From Branchiostoma floridae (lineage: Eukaryota; Chordata; Leptocardii; Amphioxiformes; Branchiostomatidae): DNA of 64,000 bases. The notes under the pieces are model-generated. The model searched no databases and was not told where the DNA came from. It saw only the letters and a list, made by a program, of their open reading frames with translations. The stretch spans positions 32,553,057 through 32,617,056 of the forward strand of contig NC_049982.1 of assembly GCF_000003815.2 (NCBI RefSeq). Direction: 5' to 3'. The position numbers were made by a program, and so were the translations under genes. Of the stretch, positions 31,415-44,300 are shown one piece after another. Every line of letters begins with the position of its first letter. The stretch's first letter is position 1.

Positions 31415-32355
31415 GATGCACACACCGAACTAAATAACTGTTGACAAAGAAAAACCCATATAACTCGGTCAAGTAAGCGATCTGTGGTCAAGTTTCTTCA
31501 CTAATAGTTGGCGGCGCGTTGCTAAGAAACAGTCCGATCGGTGAGCTTAAAACATCGGTGCGAGACCAGCTTCCCGCCATGCACTACGCCATTCGTAGAG
31601 GCTGACGGGATAGATCCGCATATTGACCAATCACAGTACGTATTTCAATACCCATCTTGACCAATCACAGGAGGTTTTGTAACGCACGTAGTTTGAAACG
31701 GATTGGTAACAGACAAAGTTTCATTTTCAACATCGGGACAAAACCAAGCATCCCAGTCTGTATCTTTTGAAAACTTCTTTTTCGTCGGTTTACGCGTTAT
31801 GTAGCAATGGCTACAAGCAGGTAACTTTTGCTTCCTTTTGTATAGCACCAGTAGGTCGAATAATTTGCCAAACTTTAGGCGATAAATGTCTGTTGTGGGC
31901 CTTGTGGCTTGCGATGATCGTTGTAGTAGTTGTAGTAGACATGTCAGTAGCGTGCCCTGTGTGTAGTGGTGCAAAATATATAACGTACAACTGCTCATGA
32001 TCGCTACAATTTCGCAATTTCGTTCCTCTGTAAACTGATGTTATTTCGTTGAATACATGTGTATTGATATATGGCTAGTATAGTGCATAAATCAGCGAAT
32101 TTTTCTGTGTTTTTGTGCCCCTCCTCAAAATTTTCGTTTCGCCTCGGTCCACGCCTTGTGCTCAAAATTATCCGTTTCAAATTGGTGACGTAATTGATTC
32201 TCGACAATGATATTTGTCACTGCACTGACACCGTTTTACAACTCCCTGTGAAAATTCTGTGACTTCTTGTTGCGATAATTTGCTAGAAAATTTCAATCAA
32301 ACGTTGAATGAAGAGGATGTTTATTTTGGCGTGTAGCAAAAGTAACGCCGAGACT
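31415..32355. promoter_or_regulatory. Divergent promoter between coiled-coil gene and PRC1
   Basis: The two start codons face away from each other with 941 bases between. It contains two CCAAT boxes 34 bases apart (31627-31631, 31661-31665), a third in reverse (31702-31706), and a CHR-type TTTGAA at 31692-31697. A second cluster nearer PRC1 has TTCAAA (reverse CHR, 32176-32181), ATTGG (32181-32185) and GTGACGTAA. CCAAT boxes plus CHR are typical of genes peaking in G2/M, including vertebrate PRC1. Transcription starts are not visible from sequence. Confidence 0.6.
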
Positions 32356-35300
32356 ATGGCCAACGAGCTGGCCCACAGTCTGGAGGCCACCATGGGCAGA
32401 CTACAGAACATCTGGGACGAGATCGGCATCATGGAGGAACAGAGGAAGGACAGGAGGAAAGTTGTGCTGCATCATTTACAGGTAAGGTCTGATTAAGGCA
32501 TAAAGTAAATGTCTTTGTATAATTTTTAACTAGTACTGGTACTGTTAGGTGACACTCTACTAGTCTCTAGTCTTGAAGATAGGTTAGACACCAAAGTAAC
32601 ACAGACCATTTCACAAACAATTAGACACATTGATTGAGGGACAATGGATTTGTCTTGTGGTTACACACAACTTACAGCACAGCTGTAACTGCCTAAAAGT
32701 TATGATTAGTTTTTGTTCATCGTTTACTGTTGATCTACAAGCAGATACTGCTTGGGTGAGGATTTTATAACGACTGGATGTCAATGTTTTCTGTTTTTTT
32801 TTCCAGAAGTTTCCAGAATATCAGAAAACGTTAATGACATACCCAGTCATAATTCCACCAGGTGCCACATATTGATTGAGTCAATGACATAAGAAATGAT
32901 GGTGTTATCAATACCCTCTTTGATCCTGGATATAATAAAACATGCATACCGAGTCAGATTACTAATTCAACATGTGTTGTATGCTTGCTTCTGTTTGAAT
33001 CAGGCCCTCCTAGAGGAGATGGTTGCAGAAGAAGAAAACCTGCGGACACGGTTACTACAGAGCGTAGAAGACTGCGGCAAGGAGTTGCTGAAGATCAGCA
33101 AAGAGCTGCATGTACCTGTCTACGAGGTAAACAAATTCTGTAATTTTCACAGCTACGTTGTCTGCATGTGTATTGGATTTGTATATTCAAGTACACAGTG
33201 CAGTTCATACCAGTGCCTTATCATGTATGAGGTGTAAAGCTATTGAAAATGTTATCCCCAAGAATAATGTTAAGTTTGAATGACCAGTAAGTCATATTAA
33301 ACCATCACTATAGAAATTAGAATCACACCAGGAAGGATCGTATTTATTGTAAGGAAGATGAAGAAAAACTGTCAATGATATGGTCATTTTGAAGCCATCC
33401 CTACAGGATGCGTGCATTGCAAGGAAGGATTAAAAAAAATGAAGAGTTGATGACTGTGAAATTAACAAAAATATTCTTAACTATAAATCTATAATTATAG
33501 AATATAAAAAAAGACCGAATTAATTAGTTAGCAAGGGGAAAAATACTCCAGTCAATGAATTCTTCAAGATTTATGGAATGTCCTTTGCTCTGGAATTATA
33601 TCCTACTAGTAAGTGACCGCAATTACATATAAATATACTTGATTACAAATTACAGCCAGAAGAGGGCCTCACCATACTGACACTAGAGAAAGAGCTGCGG
33701 ACCCGTGTGGACACCTTGTCGAAGGAAAAACACGACAGGATGAAACAGCTGAGCTCGCTGAAGGAGAAGGAGCAGCAGTTGTGCGACACGTTGTGCACCA
33801 CTCCCTTCTACATTGCACCAGACACAGTCCCCAGTAACGACCAACTGGCAAAACTGAGGCAACACATCAGCACTCTGCAGACAGAGAAGGTTAGAGCTCT
33901 ACGATCAGTGGTTTATTTCAGTGAAAAACTGCTAGGTGTACAACAGTGGGTAGCTGAGTTAATATTGATATCAGGACATCACAACAAGTTGAGATAATTT
34001 TTGCAGAATTATTGTAGTCAAAATGGCATATTATGTTAGCCTGGGTACCATCCGGAAAGTAGTTCGCTGATGTAATCGAACAAGTGCTCTAGAACCCATT
34101 CCTTGATTCGCTTATCAACTGGCGTTAGCACCAAACGGTTTGATTGTGCAAGTCTCCAGACGGATAGCAGAAGCGTACATAGGAGCGAAGTACTATCCGG
34201 ATGGTACCCAGGCTAATTTAATGTAGTGTTATGTTGCATATATGACAAATGCGTCCTTAGAGTTAGAGTCAGCTAACGATTTGTAGCACTTAAAACAAAT
34301 CTTTGATGGAAATACATGTAGGAAGACGACAAAATGTTTCAAGATTATTTTGTAGTTAGGAGAATGCTACATTCTTGTGATACAATCTGAATCTGCCTGA
34401 CAGGCTCCGTAGTAGTACATTTGTATAACCTACAATTGGGAAGCTAAATTTTGTTACTATGTCTGATAGAACACCAGACAGGAAGTCTTCCTGGAGACCA
34501 AACGAAAGATCATCACGTACCTGGACGACCTGGACCTGACCCCGAACTCTTCCTTCGAACGTGATGTTGTGTGTGAAGACGAGGAGTCTTTCGTTCTCTC
34601 CAGCGACAACATGGCGGCCCTGCAGACGCTATGTGCAGAGGTAGGTACTAGAGCAGCATAGGTACTTCTGATGTTCACTGTTCCTATGCATGTAATGCGT
34701 GTATACTAAAAATTCATTTATTTTTGCAATAGGTGGGAAAGGAGGTTTTTGTGTTTTTTATTTAAAGTTCAGGCTTGAAACAGTTCTGTTTTTAATTACA
34801 GTAATAATATCAATACAATGGAAATGTATATCTGCAGTATCAACTGCTAAGATAAGATTCACAATAAGTGTTGTTTTTTTGCCTGGTGTTACAGATTATT
34901 ACCAGTTGTTGAATTCTGTAAAATCTGAAACAGTTTCTAAACATTGTCCAGTGTGATTCATAGTACATGTATTATCCTAAGTATTAACTGGCAGTTTGCA
35001 TTCAATTTTAGACAGCAAAACATACCTGGACCATCTTGACACATGTTGAGCACCTGAACAGTGCCAAGAAGAAAGTTGTACATGCATGCTAGTTAAAATA
35101 TGGCAATATAGTATACTGTTCAAAACATGTGGTAAGATTCTAACACTGTATGGTCCCTCCAGCTTGAGAAGAAGCAGAACGACCTGATAGCGATGGCGTC
35201 TGACTTGAGGATACAGGTGACGACTCTGTGGGACAGACTGATGATCGAACAATCAGAGAGAGAGGCCTTCAACAGGGACAACCAGGGCTTCAAACCCAGA

Positions 35301-38300
35301 GTCTTGAAAGCGGTAAGAAGTCACCAGATTCCTCCAAGATTTGGCTTTTACCTAGCTTGACTGTAAATGTCATTACAATTTGTTCAGTTAGTATGCACAC
35401 ACACAATTAGAAAAGCTTTGTTCATGTACGTTTGATTTTGACCTATTGTGTCTGGCATTCTCAGAAAATGTCAAAGTCCATGCCACCCTGTGACACTTTT
35501 TTGTGCACTAAGAAGTATAGTGTTTCCTCTGCTACTGTCTTATCCTAAAGCCAAATGTTCATTTTAAAAAGATTTATGAACAGAGTCACAATGCTGATTA
35601 AAAGACAGCGTAGCTATAGGTACCAAGCCAATTTAGTAGTAGCCAGTAGGAGCCAGTTAATTGCACAACAGATTAACATACACTTGCACTTTAATTGCAC
35701 GGAAACCCCAAATCCCAAACCAGTGCAGTCCAGCTGGATAACTTTGCATAATTGTGCCAGCTGGATAATTGCACGAAATTCACTGGCAAATAGACTGTGC
35801 AATTAAGCGGCTTCTGTACAAAGAGGACTGTTCCTGATGAACATGTCTACTTTGCTCCTGTCCTGACCAGTTACGTGAAGAAATCGAGCGGTGCAGGGAA
35901 CTGAAGCTACAGAACATCCGGCGTTACGTGGAGGGACTGCGGGCAGAGATCACCCAGCTCTGGAACAAGTGCTACTTCAGTCAGGAGCAGCGCAACCAGT
36001 TCACAGAGTTCTTCAGTGGTGAGTTAATACAGTTGCCTACAGAGAAGGGGCGGGTACCAGTACAGAAAATTCAGGTCCAGAGGATCAGGTCCAGGTTTGG
36101 ACTAACCCTCTTTATCTCCAGCAGTGACGTCAGGAACACACCACTCCTGAATTATTTGTTATTGTAATGATAAGTTCACTTTACAGTCGTCACTGTGAAA
36201 ACCGTGAACATAAAGGTAGATTGAAAAAATCAGGAATTACAGTATTTGTCGGATCACAGCTGATTCCATGGCCCCATAGAGGATGCCGGGAGAACTCTTA
36301 TAAATGTAAAGAAAAGTACGCTTAGAATTGGAGTTCAAATGTCCCTGTCTGGCATTCCGGGCTCACCACTGCACTTAGTGACAGGATAGAGAAGGTCCAA
36401 CGGAGAGCTGTGCGTATTATACTGGGGCACAACTACACGTCTTACACCGATGCCTGTTCTGACTTGGGACTACCTTCTCTACAAGCACGACGTCTTGACC
36501 TGATCAAAAACTTTGCTAACTCTCTCAGACAGTCTGAACATTTCTTGCACTTACTGCCACCAGCCAGAGGTGAGATCAGTGGCAGACTGACAAGATCATC
36601 CCACAAACTGAACACTACTCGCTGTAGAACTGAACGCTATCGCAACAGCGCTGTACCCTTCATGGTCCGCCTTTTGAACGAGTAATTGTCACCTCAGTGG
36701 TTTTGTACCAAATAGCATTATGTATTTTGAATAGCTATATACTGATACTACTGTGTTAAGTAAATTCTATCTTAAATGTTTTGGTAATGACACTTCATTT
36801 TATCCCAATACTGTTTTAATTTGTCGGTCTGAAATGCCTTTTAAGAATCTATGTTATTGCCTCGATTTTAACCACTTTGATGTTAACGGTTTGTAATGAC
36901 AAGTCGCAATTCAGCCGTGTGGCTGCAATGTCATTGTCAATTTGTTGAATTTCGAAATAAACCAGTCATACATATAAATCTTTACCATACTTTGCTATGT
37001 ATTTGGCAGTGCCCATCTCTGTTTCTATAGCTTTAGGCCACATCGGTCACAAGTGGTGAGTTCCAAGCATAGAAAGCACCATGTTTTACCAATTTTACCT
37101 GCACTAACCTAGTAATTTGTATATGCAGGTAGTACTTCGAGCCCTGAATGTGTATCACGATACAAAACTTTGGTCCTAGAAATGCTGTTGTATAGAGAGA
37201 AACAATTGTCTTTGTGTTTCTGTGCCAGATGACTTTACCGAGGACCTGTTGGAGATCCATGACCAGCAGGTGGCCCGTCTGAAGCAGTACTACGACAACA
37301 ACAGGGACATCCTCAAGTTTGTGGAGAAATGGGAGGACCTCTGGAAAAAGATGCTCGAATTTGAGGTGAGGAAAGTCGAACAGTTCTGTAAACGGGGATT
37401 TAATTTCATGGTTGCGGGGAAATGGAGTGTTTGTGTTCACACTTCACAGTAATGCCATATACTGTAAATGCAGAAATGTTCGCGGTGGATTAATGTTCAC
37501 GGTTTTCGCGGTGACCACTCCACCGCAAACTTAAAACCACAGCGAAAAGTCCATTTTCCCGCTACCGCGAAATTAAATCCTCGCGAACTTAAATGCATTT
37601 ACAGTACTGCAGTCACATACTGTAATTGGGAAATGTTTGTGGTTTTGAGTTTGCGGTAATGCGGCCACACCAAAATCGCAAACATAAAACCACTCCAAAT
37701 ATCTCAGCATTTACACTGTCACAGTACCACACAAATGATTGAGAAACATGTGCGATTTCAACAATCATTGTATCTGTGTTCTGTTTGTCTCAGTTTTAAT
37801 TTTGGTGTTTAAAAAGGTTCATTTATTCAAGCTTGCACATGAAAATGTTCAATTAATGTATGGTGTATGGTTGATGATACATGATAGCAGACTTTCAGTT
37901 CTGAAAAAATCGTTATTTTGAATATCATTGACAGGGGTGCCTAAGCATTTGCACGAACCCTATGAAATTCGTACGAATATTATGTGATACACACGAATCA
38001 CTATGCGAAAACGCACGAATATTATGCAGGGCTCGAAGTTAACTATGTCCCGATGTCCCGAGACCACTAAAATTTAGGCCGGGACAACTGAAAAATCTTT
38101 TTGGGACACTTTTGGGACAATAGGAAAACGAATCAACATCAGAATGTCCGATCTCCCCGCGGCAGGCTTTTAGCTAGCAATGCGTACAGCCGTACAATGT
38201 ACGGCCTTCGCTAAAAAAATCGCAAAATGTACGCCCTGTTTTTTGGATATACGCCTTTGGTACGCCCTTATTTTCCCCCGGAAACTTCGCTCGAAGTTCA

Positions 38301-41300
38301 AATTCGCCGATTCCGGCGCACCGAGCCGCCATTTTGGGTGATTCTACCTCAAGTCTCGCGCAATCTCGCACTCACTCACATCTCGCGAATCGCGAGAGTC
38401 ACACCCCATTGGCCATTTCGGCGTGACGTAGCGCGCCCAGGCGCCATTATTGGTGGAATATCTGATATCCCCGCTGTTTTCGCGGGAAAAATCACGCAGG
38501 GAAGCGTAAAAACTTTGATTTGTTTACGAAAACTCGTCGAATGCCTGAAGTCATTGGTGATAAGTACATGTATAGGATTTTTTTGGAGTTTTTTTTGCTT
38601 GTTTGTCGGTGGAATGTGGGAAAAATAACAGCTAATGTGACGATGACATACTGGGGAGGGGGGCGGTGTCGGCACTGAATTCGTAGAAAATGTTGAACGG
38701 AGGTCGCGATTTTTTCACGGTAACTTGAGATATTACTTTTGTTGCAGTCTTTATTTTTGAAATATTGATAAATGGATGTTGTTTGTTGAGAAAATTTCGC
38801 TTAATTTTCCCTTGGAACACATCTTTTCTGCTATATATTTTCAATGAATTAAATGTTTGTACACATTTTTCTGTACTGTGTAAAGTTACAACGGTGATGT
38901 TACAGGCTACAAGTAACTTTTCAGTGCATTTATTTTCAGTTATGTTCTTAACAGAGTAGATACACAAAAGAAATATAAGATGTACCTGGCAGTCCTGGCT
39001 ACACTTTCTTCTCTGTTGGTTTGCAGATTTTCTTGTAGACTTCTTTAGCTTGCTGTTGTTATATATGTAACAGTCAAGTTTCACCTTTAGCTGTAATGTT
39101 AATTTACTCTCCCTGATTGTATGTATTAACTCATGAAACATTATATTGTAAGGAATCAGTGTTATATTACTTGAAAATTACCTCATGTATTCTTTAAGCC
39201 ATACCCACCTCAAATCAAGAACACATACCTCCCATTCTCAGGACAAAAGTAGTTTTGCAGCAAAGACAAAAATTTGGCTATATTCTACTTCAAAATGCAG
39301 GAAATAGCATTTCAGAGGCTTTAAATTTCTAAATTTTCCGGGGGAAGATACCCCCGGACCCCCCTACAATGCTCGCGCCTTCGGCGCTCATCGCGCGGCT
39401 CTGCCGCGCAGTGCGGAAAGTACAACACATTACAGATATACACCCTAAAAAAATTCCTAGCTAAAAGCCTGCCCCGCGGTTGTCAGGCGTGCGTACTCTG
39501 ACTTACAGTTGTTGTAATACATAATTTCTGAAAATAGGGTTGGGACAGTCCATCCTCACTTCGGGACAGTTGAAATTTATTTTTGGGACAATGCGGGACA
39601 GTAGGGAAAAAAGTTAAGTTTGAGGCCTGATTATGAAATTCGCACGAATCACTATGCGAAATCGTACGAATTTTATGAAATTCGCACGAATCACTATGTG
39701 ACACACACGAGCCTTATGTGATTTGCACGATCCTTATGCAAAAACGGCGGCCGGGAGGAGGCATGGTTTTGAGCGTTTCTACCCGAGATATTTATATTTC
39801 AAGGCATGGAATGGACATTTACCGTCGCTATTTGTATTTCNNNNNNNNNNNNNNNNNNNNNNNNNNNNNNNNNNNNNNNNNNNNNNNNNNNNNNNNNNNN
39901 NNNNNNNNNNNNNNNNNNNNNNNNNNNNNNNNNNNNNNNNCTCGTTTTTCAGTCGCCGAAGCGGCGAAGCCGCCATCTTGAAAATCCCGCTCCGTTTGTC
40001 ACGTGACCCCGCCAGTGGTTGCGCAATTTCGCATAAGGATCGTGCAAATCACATAAGGCTCGTGTGTGTCACATAGTGATTCGTGCGAATTTCATAAAAT
40101 TCGTACGATTTCGCATAGTGATTCGTGCGAATTTCATAATATTCGTGCGTTTTCGCATAGTGATTCGTGTGTATCACATAATATTCGTACGAATTTCATA
40201 GGGATCGTGCAAATGCTTAGGCACCCCTGATTGATCAAAAGAGGAAGCATTCAGCCAGTTTATATTTTACAGAATGAAATGTCTACTGTAAATTGATCAA
40301 AGTTAGGAGGGGAATGGAGACTTTTCTAGTATTGTATATTCACAGTAGAAACAATCATGAGGTTAACGCTACTTCACCTTTATCTGTGGGGTGACCTTTA
40401 TCCGTTGTCTTTAAAAACAGCACATTTAGGAGTATTAAGTCTGCTGACAGTGCTGGTTTTAAATTTGCAATATTTAAAAAAGATGTTCCCATTTGAAACC
40501 ACCGTCCGTCGACTTCATATCCCTAAATGCGTTTCTTTTACAAACAACGAATATAGGGTACCCTCGGATAAAGGTGAACCAGCATTACAGGGAAAACTTA
40601 GCCTGGGTACCATCCGGAAAGTAGTTTGCTCCGGCGTTCATCATATACTATAAACAGTCGCTTCTAGCTTTGACATTCATTGTACACTATATACAGTCGC
40701 TTCTCTGTGTTTCCGTCTGGGAACGCGGACCATCTTAACGTCTGGAATCGTCCAAATTTCGGAAGCAGGCGCTGATTGGTCCCTACTCATGAGCGAATTA
40801 TGGAATGGGTTCAAACGCTCGTTCAAACCGGTGTTCCAACACCGGAAAAGCCCTGCGTCCCCTTTTACTTGCGCATGCAGGCGCCGGGCCAGCTGTTGTC
40901 ATCGAACGAGTGCTCTAGAACCCATTCCTTACTTCGCTTATTAACTGACGTCACCACCAAAAGGTTTGAATGTGCACGTCTCCAGACGGATAGCAGAAGC
41001 GAACATAGGAGCGAACTACTGTCCGGATGGTACCCAGGCTAGGGAAAACTAGGAACTTCAATGTAAACCGCAGCAACCTTTTGATAATAAAAGTGCCATT
41101 GTTGCTTATTTTCCAGAGACGAGCCAATGACCCGTCACGCTACAACAACCGAGGCGGCGGTCTACTTCAAGAGGAGAAAGAAAGGAAGAAAGTCCACAAA
41201 CTCTTGCCCAAGGTGGGTTTGATATCTAGGAATAAACATTGCATGTTGTCTGGATAGTATGGTCTTACCTATTGTACAAACATGTCTATTTATACTGAGG

Positions 41301-44300
41301 TTAATTATTCTACCTGAGCTGTTATTGTGTGACCTATGGTGTGATAGTGTATCCTTGTAGCAGAAAATGAATTGATTTCTTTATACATTCCCACAAAGGT
41401 TTTCAGACAGTTCCATTTGTAGCATTTTCAGTCAATTTTTGTGCAAATTGTACTAGTTGATGACTTGATGGTCTTGCTCCAAGTATAATGGGGATTGGTT
41501 CTAAAAGTAAGAGAAAGAAGTAAAATGTTCAAATCTTGTATGTTTCAATGACAAATGAGCAGAGTTGTCCACCACGTTAATGTGTATCCATAGTTGGGTG
41601 CAACCATACAAGGATGAGACATTCAGTTGAAAAACTTTTATTCAATTGATAAATGGGGCAAAATCTGGTAGATTTTAGTTTAGTGGTAACACTAACATGC
41701 ATATTTGTTCCTCACCAAGCTCAGACCTAGTCTGTGTAACACAAACTCCGCTGTCCAGGGCTGTAACTGGCCCCTCCCGCGGAGTTTGTGCTCCACTAGC
41801 TATAAGCTGAGGGAACTGTTGTGGAATGTTTCAACACCAATGGTAGGCCAGGATTTAGGTCGAGCCCACATTACCGTGGAAACCAGTAAATTAGTATGTC
41901 TCCACCACCCAGACGGTGGGCGGGCTAGTTGCCTCTCCCAGTGTCTGTGCAGGCTGTGGTTCTCTGTGTGAAGGACCCATGGGAACAGAGGCATGTTTGT
42001 GTTGGGAAAACAACATCTTGTGGGGATTTCAAAACACTTGAAGGAATCTTGGAGCGCAGACTTTCTTGGAAGTATTATTTTGCCTGGTGGTGGGATTTTA
42101 TGTGGCCAGCAACAAAAGCTTGGCTTAAAGTACATTTCTTTGATCTATATGGGCAGACAACTGCAGAAAAACAGTTGGTTCACAATTTTCACATTCCTTC
42201 TTCGGTGTAACGGGACAACTGTTAAAAAAAAGACATAATTTTAGTAGAACTTTGTATACTGTATTACATAGTTGACTGTTCCCACCATCAGTACAAGTGG
42301 CACAGATCAAGGAGAGAACGACAGATAAGAGGTGTGATGCTGTCAATCAGCCTGGGCAACAAGGCTGAAAAAAGTATTTCGAGCACTGCATTAAACCACT
42401 GCAAGAAATTCACCATTTCTACCACTTGTCGTCACAGGTTGAGGAGGAAGTGTCTAGGGCCATCAGAGAGTACGAACAGAAGACAGGACAACCCTTCCTG
42501 GTGGACGGCTGTCCATTCCTAGACTATGTCACGGCCCAGTGGAACAAGCATAATGAAGAGAAGGAGCAAGAAAAACACCGAAGGGTAAGGAATAAGAGTT
42601 GGATGCATCCTTTTGTGTGATTCATAAAAAAAATGGTAATTTCGGCACTGGCCGCAAATCATTCATTCATTCAAATGTGATGTCTGGTAGTTTTTGAACA
42701 AAATAACACTAAAATACTACTACTAGTGATGTACTACTTAAGTACTGTGTAGTAGTAAAACTACTCAAAAAGGTGTTTCAGCAACATTAATAAAAGAGGG
42801 TAGAATTTCTTGTACTGCTCAACAGGGGAGGGAGGCAAAAAGACAACTATGTTACAATGAGTCTATTTGATGTTAAATGAATGTCAAAAGTCTAACTTCA
42901 ATGTTTCCCTTTGTACAGCATTTGGCTAAGGCCAAGCAGCTTGAGGAAGAGCAGAAGAATGGGTCCAAGCCTGCTACCACTCCCAAACGGCGCTTCCTCA
43001 CAACACCAACCAAGACTCCCACTAAGAGAAAGGTAAACTTTATTTCCTTAATCACACCAAAATTGGTCTCATTTTGATTACTGTTTTGATTGTAGGAATA
43101 TTGTGATTCGTTTGCATAGAAAATAGAGAAAGGTCCATTTAAAAATTGGATTGTAGGGGGTTGCTATACCCCCCTCACATTAGGCAAAAATCGATCGGAC
43201 GACGAGTCTGCGAGCTCTAAACTACGAGGAGGCATGACTCTGAGGGGAAGGGGGGAACTCTGCCATTTCTTCGTCGGCAGCAGGGTCATGCCTCGTAATT
43301 TGAGGGGGTTATTAGGAAGGTTATATGTATGTGTATAACTGAGTTCTCAAGGAATTTTTCTCCTGTGTTCTCTCTTGTGTACAACTTCCCCACAATACTG
43401 TAATACTGTACAGTCACGTAATTCGTTCCACTTATTTTCTAATGTAACTAGTTTAAGACTGCACATTGTATAATTCTACTGTAACATTTTGTTAATATAT
43501 GTCTACACCCTGGTAAGAAGACTTTGCACAATGTGTTGTATCTAACCTAGCCGAATTGTTGTGTTAAAGATAGATAACTTGTGTCTTAATTAACCGAACT
43601 ACGTGTGTTTACAGATGGATGGGACTTTTGGTCCCTCTCCTAGTCCTGCCAAAAAGACCCCCATGCACCACTCCAGTGTCATGTTTGCCTCCCCCCTTCA
43701 CCGCCCTCCCCGATCTTGCAAGGTACGATGACTCTGTGTTTCTTGTAGACGTCACGCTGTCACAAATAGGGCTGCGTACCTGTACGTAACATCAGGTACT
43801 GCATGTACAGAGCTTCAGGTACAGTTCCAGACCTGTTTCAGTACCTGTACCTGAGTAAAACTTCCCACCTAAAGGATTAATTACGCTGTTTCTAGGTGTG
43901 ACTTTGGCCATATCTGGTGTTGCATGAGGCCACGAGGTTAAGAGATCTTAAAAATATTTTGATTTCAAAGATGGCTCTGAATTCATGTTTCAGCAAGTTG
44001 CATTTTTGTCGTTACAAATTTTCGTCTTTGTGGTAGGATTTATACATCCTCACTCACAAAATAAGCACATGCATGCATTGTTGTAAATTCATATTGGTGC
44101 AGTACCAAATTCATTATCTGATATTTTAGACATTTACCAAATCTATTTTCACAGCCTAGTGTCAAGACAAATGTGATATTGCCAGTGTTTGGTAGCAGTG
44201 TTTAGCAAGCTAAAACCAATGTTTTACGATACATGTGTCATGAATACCAATGTAGATTAGAAGCATTTATGCTGATATTAGAACAGCATTGTGACATGAT

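Larger units (their letters stand above)
37932..40229. mobile_element. hAT-like outer element built of inverted CACGAAT repeats
   Basis: Ends CAGGGGTGCCTAAGCATTTG and mirror are flanked by ATTGA on both sides (37927-37931, 40230-40234). The arms consist of repeated ATTCGTGCGnnTTTCATA units. A 1.6-kb second element interrupts the left arm and a 100-N gap lies at 39841-39940. No transposase visible. CAGGG ends with a short 5-bp duplication suggest the hAT superfamily; the class is not certain. Confidence 0.7.
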
